Positions 1 to 5,095 of a stretch of DNA of 5,095 nucleotides are shown in pieces. Positions within the stretch are counted from its first letter, which is position 1. Every line of letters starts with the position of its first letter. Below the pieces are notes generated by a model. It saw only the letters and a list, made by a program, of their open reading frames with translations. It did not search any database and was not told the origin of the DNA. The translations under genes were made by a program, and so were the position numbers. Source of the stretch: an uncultured Erysipelotrichaceae bacterium (GTDB taxonomy: Bacteria; Bacillota_I; Bacilli_A; Erysipelotrichales; Coprobacillaceae); NCBI GenBank assembly GCA_900544435.1, contig UQVG01000168.1, forward strand, positions 1 through 5,095, given 5' to 3'.

Positions 1-681
1 ATAATCATGGAAGGCAGTTATACATTTAAAACAATTATGACTATTTTCTTGTGTATGTTTGTCGTCTTTTTATCATTAACATTTTTTGCTTTTTTAGAAG
101 AATCTAATAATGAAAAAGAAAAAGTTACAAAACAGTTAGAAGAACGTAAATATCAAAATATTACATATGATATGATGAAAAGGACAAAAGAAGAACTCTA
201 TCGTTTAGAACATTCATTAACTTATTATATGTTATCTATAAAAAAATATTTAGAGACACAAAATCAAGATGAAGTATATAAAATCATTGATTCGTATATT
301 GAACGCGTATCTAATGTGAATATTGTCATTTATACAGGAAATGATTTATTTGATTTATCACTTACAACGCATTTGAGTCAAATGTCATCTAAAGTCAATA
401 TGTGTATTATGATTAGTAAAGATGAATTTTATAATCATATTCAATTTATTGAATTTGTTTTATCATTGTTAGATTTGATTGAATCAAAAGATGTAAGTTT
501 ATTAATAAAAGAAGATGGTTTTGTTAAACTTATACAAATAAGTGCAGAATATGATTTTATTGATGAAAATCAAGTAAAAGAGATTGTGAACCGTGATTAT
601 GAATTTGATTGTCATTATCAAATGATAACGGATCAAAATCTGCATCTATTAAAAATAAAAATAATTGAACATTTTGAATAA
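1..681 (+). CDS. Membrane-anchored degenerate histidine-kinase-like protein (5' end possibly outside window)
   Basis: The first in-frame ATG is at 7 and gives 224 residues, but the two codons before it are also open and only six bases precede it, so no ribosome binding site can be judged and the protein may start upstream. Residues 8-30 form one hydrophobic membrane segment, followed by a charged coiled-coil-like stretch (31-65). Residues 65-85 (RLEHSLTYYMLSIKKYLE) resemble the dimerisation/phospho-acceptor helix of AgrC/GHKL kinases, with H69 where the phosphorylated His sits. The GND motif at 111-113 fits the following helix of that family. Where the kinase N box (NxxxNA) should come, the sequence reads LSLLDLIES (152-160), and no glycine-rich ATP lid follows before the end. 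From this I infer a kinase-like protein without ATP-binding activity, perhaps a partner or decoy of a real kinase. The homology call rests on pattern only. It has a different role from the downstream peptidase gene, whose promoter overlaps its 3' end. Confidence 0.55.
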   Translation: MIMEGSYTFKTIMTIFLCMFVVFLSLTFFAFLEESNNEKEKVTKQLEERKYQNITYDMMKRTKEELYRLEHSLTYYMLSIKKYLETQNQDEVYKIIDSYIERVSNVNIVIYTGNDLFDLSLTTHLSQMSSKVNMCIMISKDEFYNHIQFIEFVLSLLDLIESKDVSLLIKEDGFVKLIQISAEYDFIDENQVKEIVNRDYEFDCHYQMITDQNLHLLKIKIIEHFE

Positions 682-695
682 ATAAGTGTTATAAT
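665..695 (+). promoter_or_regulatory. Sigma-A-type promoter with extended -10 for the M18 aminopeptidase gene
   Basis: A -35-like TTGAAC lies at 665-670 and a perfect TATAAT at 690-695, preceded by TG at 687-688 (extended -10, TGTTATAAT). The spacer is 19 bases, slightly long, which the extended -10 could compensate. Its -35 lies within the last codons of the preceding gene. Transcription would start near 701-703, downstream of the TTG at 698, which helps reject that TTG as the start codon of the aminopeptidase. Confidence 0.65.
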
Positions 696-709
696 TTTTG
701 AGTATTAAA

Positions 710-715
710 GAGAGG
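710..715 (+). promoter_or_regulatory. Ribosome binding site that fixes the aminopeptidase start
   Basis: GAGAGG at 710-715 lies nine bases before the ATG at 725. In-frame alternatives are TTG at 698, which lies upstream of this site and of the likely transcript start, and ATG at 716, which directly abuts it. ATG 725 is therefore the best start. Confidence 0.7.
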
Positions 716-724
716 ATGGAGATT

Positions 725-2089
725 ATGTACGCTAAAAATACTTGGGAAAAGTATAAAGATCAATTAAATGAAGTATTTGATTATAATGAAGGTTATAAAC
801 ATTATATTTCAAAAAATAAAACTGAACGTGCCTGTGTTAAAGATTCTATTAAATTAGCCAAGGAAAAAGGTTTTAAACCATTAGAATCATTTGATACTTT
901 AAAATCAGGGGACAAGGTTTATGTAACAAATAGAGGAAAAAATATTGCTTTATTTATTATTGGTAAAAAACCTCTTACTGAAGGTATGAGAATTTTAGGG
1001 GCTCATATTGATTCACCAAGAATGGATTTAAAACAAAATCCTTTATATGAATCAGAAGGTTTTGCTTTAGCTGATACACATTATTATGGTGGAATTAAAA
1101 AATACCAATGGGTAACAATTCCTTTATCTTTATATGGTGTTGTTTGTAAAAAAGATGGAACAGTTGTTGATGTTGTCATTGGTGAAGATGAAAATGATCC
1201 AGTTGTAGGAATCAGTGATTTATTAATTCATTTATCTGCAGATCAATTAGATAAAAAAGCAGCTAAAGTAATTGAAGGAGAAAACTTAGATGTTACTTTA
1301 GGAAATATGCCATTATTTGGTGAAGAAAAAGATGCTGTTAAAGCAAATGTTTTAAAATTATTAAAAGAAAAATATGATATTGAAGAAGAAGATTTCGTGT
1401 CTGCTGAAATTGAAGTTGTACCAAGTGGTAAAGCAAGAGACTATGGTTTAGATCGTTCAATGGTGGCAGGATATGGTCATGATGATCGTGTTTGTGCTTA
1501 TACTTCACTTACAGCTATTTTAGATAGTGATGTCAGTGAATATACAAGTTGTGCTATTTTAGTAGATAAAGAAGAAATTGGTTCAGTAGGAGCTACTGGA
1601 GCGCATTCATTATTCTTTGAAAATACAGTTGCAGAATTATTATTAAAAATGGGGATGGATAGTTTTGTACAAACAAGACTTACAATGTCTCGTTCAAAAA
1701 TGTTATCAAGTGATGTTTCAGCTGGTGTTGATCCATTATTTGTAAATGTTAATGATAAGAAAAATGCAGCATATCTTGGAAATGGTATTGTTTTTAATAA
1801 ATATACTGGTTCAAGAGGTAAAAGTGGAAGTAACGATGCTTCTGCAGAATATGTAGCACAAGTGCGAGCAGTCATGGATCATGCGAATATCCATTATCAA
1901 ACAGCAGAATTAGGACGTGTTGACCAAGGTGGAGGCGGAACAATCGCTTATATCTTAGGTAATTATAATATGGATGTCATTGATGCTGGTATTGCGGTTT
2001 TAAATATGCATGCACCAATGGAAATTGTAAGTAAAGTAGATGTTTATGAAACATATCAAGCTTACAAAGCTTTCTTAAAAGATGCTTAA
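725..2089 (+). CDS. apeA: M18 family zinc aminopeptidase
   Basis: Cytosolic metallo-aminopeptidase that removes N-terminal residues from peptides; M18 enzymes use a two-metal site and form large tetrahedral dodecamers. From ATG 725 the protein has 454 residues, normal for bacterial M18 type-1 enzymes (about 450-465). The metal and catalytic residues are all visible: H94 in GAHIDSPRMDLK, D253/D254 in GYGHDDRVCAYTSL, the catalytic Glu pair E283-E284 in VDKEEIGSVGATGAHS, D330 in MLSSDVSAGVDP, and H429 in VLNMHAPMEIVSKVD near the C-terminus. The type-1 signature YYGGIKKYQW is also present (about residues 120-129). No signal peptide is seen. An open frame runs back to a TTG at 698, but promoter and ribosome binding site positions favour 725. 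It has its own promoter and terminator, so it is probably monocistronic. Substrate preference (acidic, neutral or basic residue) cannot be read from sequence. The symbol apeA follows the usual name of type-1 bacterial M18 enzymes. Confidence 0.93.
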   Translation: MYAKNTWEKYKDQLNEVFDYNEGYKHYISKNKTERACVKDSIKLAKEKGFKPLESFDTLKSGDKVYVTNRGKNIALFIIGKKPLTEGMRILGAHIDSPRMDLKQNPLYESEGFALADTHYYGGIKKYQWVTIPLSLYGVVCKKDGTVVDVVIGEDENDPVVGISDLLIHLSADQLDKKAAKVIEGENLDVTLGNMPLFGEEKDAVKANVLKLLKEKYDIEEEDFVSAEIEVVPSGKARDYGLDRSMVAGYGHDDRVCAYTSLTAILDSDVSEYTSCAILVDKEEIGSVGATGAHSLFFENTVAELLLKMGMDSFVQTRLTMSRSKMLSSDVSAGVDPLFVNVNDKKNAAYLGNGIVFNKYTGSRGKSGSNDASAEYVAQVRAVMDHANIHYQTAELGRVDQGGGGTIAYILGNYNMDVIDAGIAVLNMHAPMEIVSKVDVYETYQAYKAFLKDA

Positions 2090-2116
2090 AAAATACTTCA
2101 TTTTGAAGTATTTTTT
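2088..2116 (+). terminator. Intrinsic terminator after the aminopeptidase gene
   Basis: AAAAAATACTTCA (2088-2100), loop TTT, then TGAAGTATTTTTT (2104-2116) gives a perfect 13-bp stem that begins inside the stop codon. The T-run of the stem doubles as the U-tract, and the A-run on the other side would allow bidirectional action. The core paired segment is only TACTTCA, so it is AT-rich but well placed. Confidence 0.85.
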
Positions 2117-2117
2117 A

Positions 2118-2147
2118 TTATCTATTTTTTCATCAATATGATATGAT
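2118..2147 (+). promoter_or_regulatory. Possible promoter for the transporter-acetyltransferase unit
   Basis: A promoter is expected between the terminator and the transporter start at 2177. The best -10 is TATGAT, present twice in overlap (2137-2142 and 2142-2147). The upstream -35 is poor (TTATCT at 2118-2123, 18 bases before the second TATGAT). This is the best candidate, not a confident site. Confidence 0.35.
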
Positions 2148-2176
2148 GATTGTATTGTTAGAAAAGGTAGGTTTTT

Positions 2177-3535
2177 ATGAAAGAAAGAGAACAATTTAAA
2201 TCAAGAATTGGATTTATTCTGCTTTCTGCAGGATGCGCAATAGGAATAGGAAATGTTTGGAGATTTCCTTATGTAGTAGGAGAAAATGGTGGAGGAATCT
2301 TTGTATTGTTCTATTTGTTTTTCCTTCTTTTAATTGGTGTTCCAATATTGAGTATGGAATTTTCCGTAGGGAGAGCAAGTAAAAAAAGTGCTATAAAATC
2401 CTTTGAAACTTTAGAAAAGCCAAAACAAAAATGGCATTTACATGGTTATATGGCTTTAGTAGGAAATATCTGCTTAATGATTTTTTATACAACTGTTTCA
2501 GGTTGGATGTTGAAATATTTTTATAATTTTTTAACAGGACAATTTGCAGGTTTATCTACAAAAGGTGTTCAACAGATATTTTCAAATGTTCTAGCAAGTC
2601 CTTCTACAAATGTTTTTTGGATGATTGTTGTAGTAGCTTTAGGAATGTTTGTATGTTCGATGGGACTACAAAATGGGGTAGAACGTATTACTAAAGTAAT
2701 GATGTCAGGACTCTTAGGGCTTATTATGATTCTTGCTATTCATGGTTTGTTATTGGATGGTGGTATGGCAGGTGTGAAGTTTTATTTATATCCTGATTTT
2801 CATAAGATTTCTGAAATAGGACTTGTTAAGGTAATTGTTTCTGCCATGAATCAAGCTTTCTTTACTTTGAGTATTGGTATCGGTTCAATGGCAATCTTTG
2901 GAAGTTATTTAAATAAGGAACAAACTTTATTAAAAGAATCGTTGAATGTAGCGCTGTTAGATACTTTTGTCGCTATTATGGCAGGATTGATTATTTTTCC
3001 AGCATGTTTTTCTTTTGGAATTAGTCCTGATAGCGGTCCTAGTTTGATTTTTATTACGTTACCCAATGTTTTTGTTTCAATGACAGGTGGAAGAATTTGG
3101 GGTTCACTTTTCTTCTTATTTATGTCATTTGCTTCTTTATCGACGGTTATTGCTGTTTTTGAAAACATCATTGCTTGTACAATGGAATTACTAAATATTG
3201 ATCGTAAAAAAGCAGTGATGATCAATTTTGTAATCATTACAGTTTTATCATTGCCATGTGCTTTAGGTTTTAATGTTTTAAGTAACATTCAACCATTAGG
3301 TGCAGGTTCTACCATTCTAGATTTAGAAGATTTTATCGTAAGTAATTTATTACTTCCATTAGGATCACTTGTTTATTTATTATTCTGCACTTCTAAATAT
3401 GGTTGGGGATTTAAAAACTATCAAAAAGAAGCAAATATTGGAAAAGGTTTAAAAGTACCTGACAAAATGCAATTTTATGTAACAGTTATTTTACCGATTA
3501 TAGTTATTTTTGTTTTTATTAGTGGAATTATCTAG
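2177..3535 (+). CDS. Na+-dependent amino-acid transporter, NSS (SNF/SLC6-like) family
   Basis: Integral membrane symporter of the neurotransmitter:sodium symporter family (LeuT, MhsT, TnaT and Tyt1 are relatives), importing a small molecule, most likely an amino acid, with sodium. At 452 residues it ends right after the eleventh membrane segment, matching the 11-helix bacterial branch rather than 12-helix LeuT. Helix 1 carries the family signature AGCAIGIGNVWRFPY (18-32) followed by ENGGG (36-40). Helix 6 has NQAFFTLSIGIGS (225-237) and helix 8 has FASLSTVIAVFEN (318-330). By alignment to LeuT from memory, the Na2 site residues are conserved (G19, I22, A319, S322, T323), and A21, N26 and T230 fit Na1, with D262 in place of LeuT Asn286. 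AGG at 2165-2167 lies nine bases before the ATG. The GNAT gene follows after 12 bases. The exact substrate cannot be told from sequence. Confidence 0.93.
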   Translation: MKEREQFKSRIGFILLSAGCAIGIGNVWRFPYVVGENGGGIFVLFYLFFLLLIGVPILSMEFSVGRASKKSAIKSFETLEKPKQKWHLHGYMALVGNICLMIFYTTVSGWMLKYFYNFLTGQFAGLSTKGVQQIFSNVLASPSTNVFWMIVVVALGMFVCSMGLQNGVERITKVMMSGLLGLIMILAIHGLLLDGGMAGVKFYLYPDFHKISEIGLVKVIVSAMNQAFFTLSIGIGSMAIFGSYLNKEQTLLKESLNVALLDTFVAIMAGLIIFPACFSFGISPDSGPSLIFITLPNVFVSMTGGRIWGSLFFLFMSFASLSTVIAVFENIIACTMELLNIDRKKAVMINFVIITVLSLPCALGFNVLSNIQPLGAGSTILDLEDFIVSNLLLPLGSLVYLLFCTSKYGWGFKNYQKEANIGKGLKVPDKMQFYVTVILPIIVIFVFISGII

Positions 3536-3540
3536 GAGGA
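3534..3540 (+). promoter_or_regulatory. Strong ribosome binding site of the acetyltransferase, overlapping the transporter stop
   Basis: AGGAGGA at 3534-3540 overlaps the transporter's TAG stop (3533-3535) and lies seven bases before the ATG at 3548. Ribosomes finishing the transporter would arrive on this site, which supports co-transcription and probable translational coupling. Confidence 0.85.
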
Positions 3541-3547
3541 AACATAA

Positions 3548-4057
3548 ATGAATGTAAGATGTGCTCTTATGGATGATTTAGAGGAAATTATAGAACTTTA
3601 TGATGCTGTTAGTGATGCCATGAAAGAGAGTGCTTTTGATATTGGCTGGCGAAAAAATCTCTACCCATCAAAAGAAATGATTCAATCAGATATCAAACAA
3701 CAAACTTTATATATCTTACAAAAAGAAGAAAAGATTATAGGGGCAATGGTATTAAATCATGAAAGTGACCCTTGTTATCAAAATGTTTATTGGCAAATAA
3801 ATGTTGATGATACAGAAGCAATCATTTTGCATCGTTTTTGTATTCATTCAGATTATCATGGATGTGGTAAGTATTTTCTAAAACAAGCTTTGAAAATTGC
3901 CCAAAAACAAAACCAAAGGGTCATGCGTTTGGATGTTTTATCTTCTAATTTACCAGCTATTCGCCTTTATGAAAAATGCGGTTTCTTATTGCAGGGAAAA
4001 CAAATGATGGATTATGGTAAAACTGTTATAGCACATTTATATGAAAAACTTATTTAA
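3548..4057 (+). CDS. GNAT family N-acetyltransferase
   Basis: Predicted cytosolic enzyme that transfers an acetyl group from acetyl-CoA to an amine; the acceptor is unknown. The 169 residues match a single-domain GNAT. After an N-terminal helical part (MDDLEEIIELYDAV, 8-21) comes a strand pair around 53-70 (LYILQKEEKIIGAMVLN). The acetyl-CoA-binding motif A starts at LHRFCIHSDYHGCGKYFL (94-111), continued by the helix to about 120. The strand MRLDVLSSNLPAIRLYEKCGF (126-146) is the typical motif B, with the usual asparagine and tyrosine of the NxxAxxLYxxxGF pattern. The pyrophosphate loop reads HGCGKY, where families usually have Q/RGxGxG/A, so it looks short or altered. It follows the transporter by 12 bases and is closed by its own terminator, suggesting joint expression and perhaps a related amine or amino-acid substrate. 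That link is inference. Confidence 0.88.
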   Translation: MNVRCALMDDLEEIIELYDAVSDAMKESAFDIGWRKNLYPSKEMIQSDIKQQTLYILQKEEKIIGAMVLNHESDPCYQNVYWQINVDDTEAIILHRFCIHSDYHGCGKYFLKQALKIAQKQNQRVMRLDVLSSNLPAIRLYEKCGFLLQGKQMMDYGKTVIAHLYEKLI

Positions 4058-4092
4058 AGTGTTGTGAAATAATTTCATAGCACTTTTTTTTT
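4056..4092 (+). terminator. Intrinsic terminator after the acetyltransferase gene
   Basis: AAAGTGTTGTGAAA (4056-4069), loop TAA, then TTTCATAGCACTTT (4073-4086) forms a 14-bp stem with two G-U wobbles, followed by six more T residues (4087-4092). It starts within the stop codon of the acetyltransferase and ends the transporter-acetyltransferase unit. Confidence 0.9.
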
Positions 4093-4105
4093 GACTAAAC
4101 GTCCA

Positions 4106-4134
4106 TTGAAGAAGAAAAAGAGGAAAGATAAAAT
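4106..4134 (+). promoter_or_regulatory. Possible promoter upstream of the Rpn remnant
   Basis: TTGAAG at 4106-4111 and TAAAAT at 4129-4134 are 17 bases apart, matching four of six and five of six consensus bases. The stretch is purine-rich, so a chance match is quite possible. If active, it would give a leader of about 170 bases before the Rpn region. Confidence 0.3.
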
Positions 4135-4183
4135 AATGATAGATAAGAATTAAGTCTCCATGGTTAGAAAATGCATAAATTTG

Positions 4184-4214
4184 AGACAAATTGTCTTTGA
4201 TAACATGGTACAAT
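4184..4214 (+). promoter_or_regulatory. Possible extended -10 promoter with operator-like dyad
   Basis: AGACAA (4184-4189), a single A, then TTGTCT (4191-4196) is a perfect 6-bp inverted repeat. Nine bases further on, TGGTACAAT (4206-4214) matches an extended -10 box. There is no good -35 at the usual distance, since TTGTCT is only 12 bases upstream, so the dyad may instead be a binding site over a -35-less promoter. Short dyads arise easily in AT-rich DNA, so confidence is low. Confidence 0.25.
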
Positions 4215-4810
4215 AACATCAGAAAAGCTACTCCTTATAAATATGATAAACAATATAAACCAAAAGTGATGTATAAAACCTTAATATAAAAAATTATATA
4301 AAGAGGAAAGCGGATGCAAATGACAGTACTTGTAAAAAGCTACTTAGAGATGAAGGATGTTTTGCAGATCTCTGTAATTATGCTTTTTTTCAAGGAAGAC
4401 AGGTCATTAAACCAGAAGAACTTGTTTCAAGAGAAAATGATCTGTCGACCTTTATAGGAAATGTAGATGATCCAACAGAGATCAAAAGATATCGGGATGT
4501 CGTAAGAAAAGCAGGTATCCGTGGAGATTATGTGATTATTGGAATTGAACACCAAAACACTTTTGATAAAAATATGATTTTTTGCATACTCAACTATGAT
4601 GCGACGACTTATATCAATCAAGTTGAAAGTAAAAAAGAAGTCTATCCAGTAGGAAGCTTTGTGTTCTATACGTGAGATGAAGAATGGAAGTTGCCAGAAA
4701 CATTAAAAGAAACATTGAAAAGTATACCATCAGAGATGGAACCTTATATCAATGATTGGAGACTACCTATTGTCGACCTTAAAACAATGGATGCAAGAAG
4801 ACTTACCAGA

Positions 4811-4817
4811 AGGAGAT
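4811..4817 (+). promoter_or_regulatory. Internal ribosome binding site within the Rpn remnant
   Basis: AGGAGAT at 4811-4817 lies nine bases before the in-frame ATG at 4827. It is the strongest Shine-Dalgarno in the Rpn region. The same bases also encode the EGD residues, so the match could be accidental. Confidence 0.5.
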
Positions 4818-4826
4818 GAAATCAAT

Positions 4827-5090
4827 ATGTGTAAGGCAATGGATCAATTATTTCAAAGATTTGAAAATCAAGGAATTGAAAAAGGAAAATCAGACACTTT
4901 AAAAGAACAACTTAAAGTAAAACTAGGAACCTTATCAAGACCTTTAGAAAACCAACTTACAAATACATCGCTAGAAAAACTAAATGAACTTACATTAAAT
5001 ATATTTAATGTAACAAATGAAGAAGATGTTTTAAAAATTATCTTAATTAACCATCTGACACATGTGCATAGTATGGTTCGGATAAATTGA
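4827..5090 (+). CDS. Intact C-terminal Rpn domain, possible RpnS-like small protein
   Basis: From ATG 4827 an open frame of 87 residues (MCKAMDQLFQRFENQGIEKG at its start) runs to TGA at 5088-5090. It contains an amphipathic helix (1-20), a glycine/lysine turn (EKGKSDTLKEQLKVKLGTL, 19-37), and a leucine-rich helical tail (SLEKLNELTLNIFNVTNEED) of DUF4351-like style, the usual C-terminal region of Rpn proteins. The frame can be read further upstream to an ATG at 4752, but residues before about 4794 are out of frame with the Rpn sequence they come from, so that start is not natural. In enteric bacteria, short proteins made from inside rpn genes cover this C-terminal domain and block the full-length nuclease. 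Whether this one is made is unknown. The alternative is simple debris of the pseudogene. Confidence 0.4.
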   Translation: MCKAMDQLFQRFENQGIEKGKSDTLKEQLKVKLGTLSRPLENQLTNTSLEKLNELTLNIFNVTNEEDVLKIILINHLTHVHSMVRIN

Positions 5091-5095
5091 GTACA

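Larger units (their letters stand above)
4093..4300. other. Non-coding stretch upstream of the broken Rpn gene
   Basis: This stretch of about 208 bases has no convincing gene. It starts with a purine-rich segment (about 4108-4150) and holds two possible promoters and a small inverted repeat, listed separately. An antisense open frame of 60 codons (4219 down to 4037) crosses it but is probably spurious. Confidence 0.6.
4314..5090 (+). pseudogene. Broken Rpn-family recombination-promoting nuclease/putative transposase
   Basis: Rpn (YhgA-like, PF04754-type) proteins are PD-(D/E)XK DNA nucleases linked to recombination and phage defence. The reading frame from about 4310 to 4672 gives a fluent Rpn N-terminal half, including CKKLLRDEGCFADLCNYAFF, QVIKPEEL, RYRDVV, and the nuclease core IIGIEHQNTFDKNM with its E-x-Q. 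A TGA at 4673-4675 interrupts it, after which the same frame continues as DEEWKLPETLKETLKSIPSE and VDLKTMDARRL to a TGA at 4817. The family's C-terminal part then goes on in another frame (from about 4794, EDLPEGDEINMCKAMDQ) to the stop at 5088. The shift plus a shorter than usual total length suggests an internal deletion near 4790-4810. The 5' end is also damaged: no ATG, GTG or TTG exists in frame from 4277 to 4532. AGAGG (4302-4306) precedes an ATG at 4314 that is out of frame, as if one base had been lost just after it. Full-length function is surely gone. Confidence 0.88.

Noticed and set aside
1498..1875. Antisense open frame of 125 codons inside the aminopeptidase gene
   Set aside because: It lies wholly opposite a well-supported gene with complete catalytic motifs; its composition is what the complement of that gene would give, and it has no family resemblance.
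2905..3288. Antisense open frame of 127 codons inside the transporter gene
   Set aside because: It is the complement of conserved membrane helices 7-9 of the transporter; no domain is recognisable.
4427..4621. Antisense open frame of 64 codons in the Rpn region
   Set aside because: The plus strand here is a clear Rpn nuclease core; the minus frame is a shadow.
4673..4675. In-frame TGA as a recoded Trp (Mollicute code) or selenocysteine
   Set aside because: The intact genes in the window use TGG for every Trp and stay open under the standard code. Family memory suggests Gly at this place, which is one base away from TGA, and the gene has other lesions too.
4443..4780. Ten-base direct repeat TGTCGACCTT at 4443-4452 and 4771-4780
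   Set aside because: Both copies encode family-like residues in the same Rpn frame (LSTF and VDL regions); there is no further flanking similarity, so it is likely coincidence rather than a mobile-element end.
4752..4793. Natural start of the C-terminal Rpn protein at ATG 4752
   Set aside because: Residues from 4752 to about 4793 are an out-of-frame reading of the Rpn middle part (YINDWRLPIVDLKTMD in the true frame), and no ribosome binding site precedes this ATG.
1..5095. CRISPR array, tRNA/rRNA, insertion sequence ends or riboswitch
   Set aside because: No spaced repeats, no cloverleaf or rRNA-like segments, no terminal inverted repeats with target duplications, and the untranslated leaders of the intact genes are too short for a riboswitch.

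Overview
The window is AT-rich with strong AGGAGG-type ribosome binding sites and short gaps between genes. It looks like the chromosome of a low-GC Gram-positive bacterium. The protein styles suggest a gut Firmicute of the Erysipelotrichia/Coprobacillus kind, but that placement is inference. The four long genes encode every Trp with TGG and none is broken by TGA, so TGA is read as a stop here.

Layout, all on the + strand. (1) At 1-681 is a membrane-anchored protein that resembles the dimerisation part of an AgrC/GHKL-type histidine kinase but has lost the recognisable ATP-binding boxes; its 5' end may lie outside the window. (2) A strong extended -10 promoter inside the end of that gene drives an M18-family zinc aminopeptidase (725-2089), which ends in a clear intrinsic terminator. 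(3) A second transcription unit holds a sodium-coupled neurotransmitter:sodium symporter (NSS) family amino-acid transporter (2177-3535) and, 12 bases later, a GNAT acetyltransferase (3548-4057), closed by another intrinsic terminator. (4) About 220 bases of non-coding DNA with possible promoter and operator-like elements precede a broken Rpn-family (PD-(D/E)XK, 'recombination-promoting nuclease/putative transposase') gene at about 4314-5090.

The ordinary metabolic theme is peptide and amino-acid use: a cytosolic aminopeptidase next to an amino-acid importer and a small-molecule acetyltransferase. The transporter and acetyltransferase are probably co-transcribed; the aminopeptidase is a separate unit.

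The most interesting part is the 3' end. The Rpn gene has no usable in-frame start, carries an in-frame TGA, and jumps frame in the middle, yet its C-terminal domain remains open with its own Shine-Dalgarno and ATG (4827-5090). That arrangement recalls the intragenic small Rpn proteins (RpnS) reported to act as antitoxins to full-length Rpn in enteric bacteria. This window may therefore hold an orphan remnant of such a toxin/antitoxin-like defence gene.
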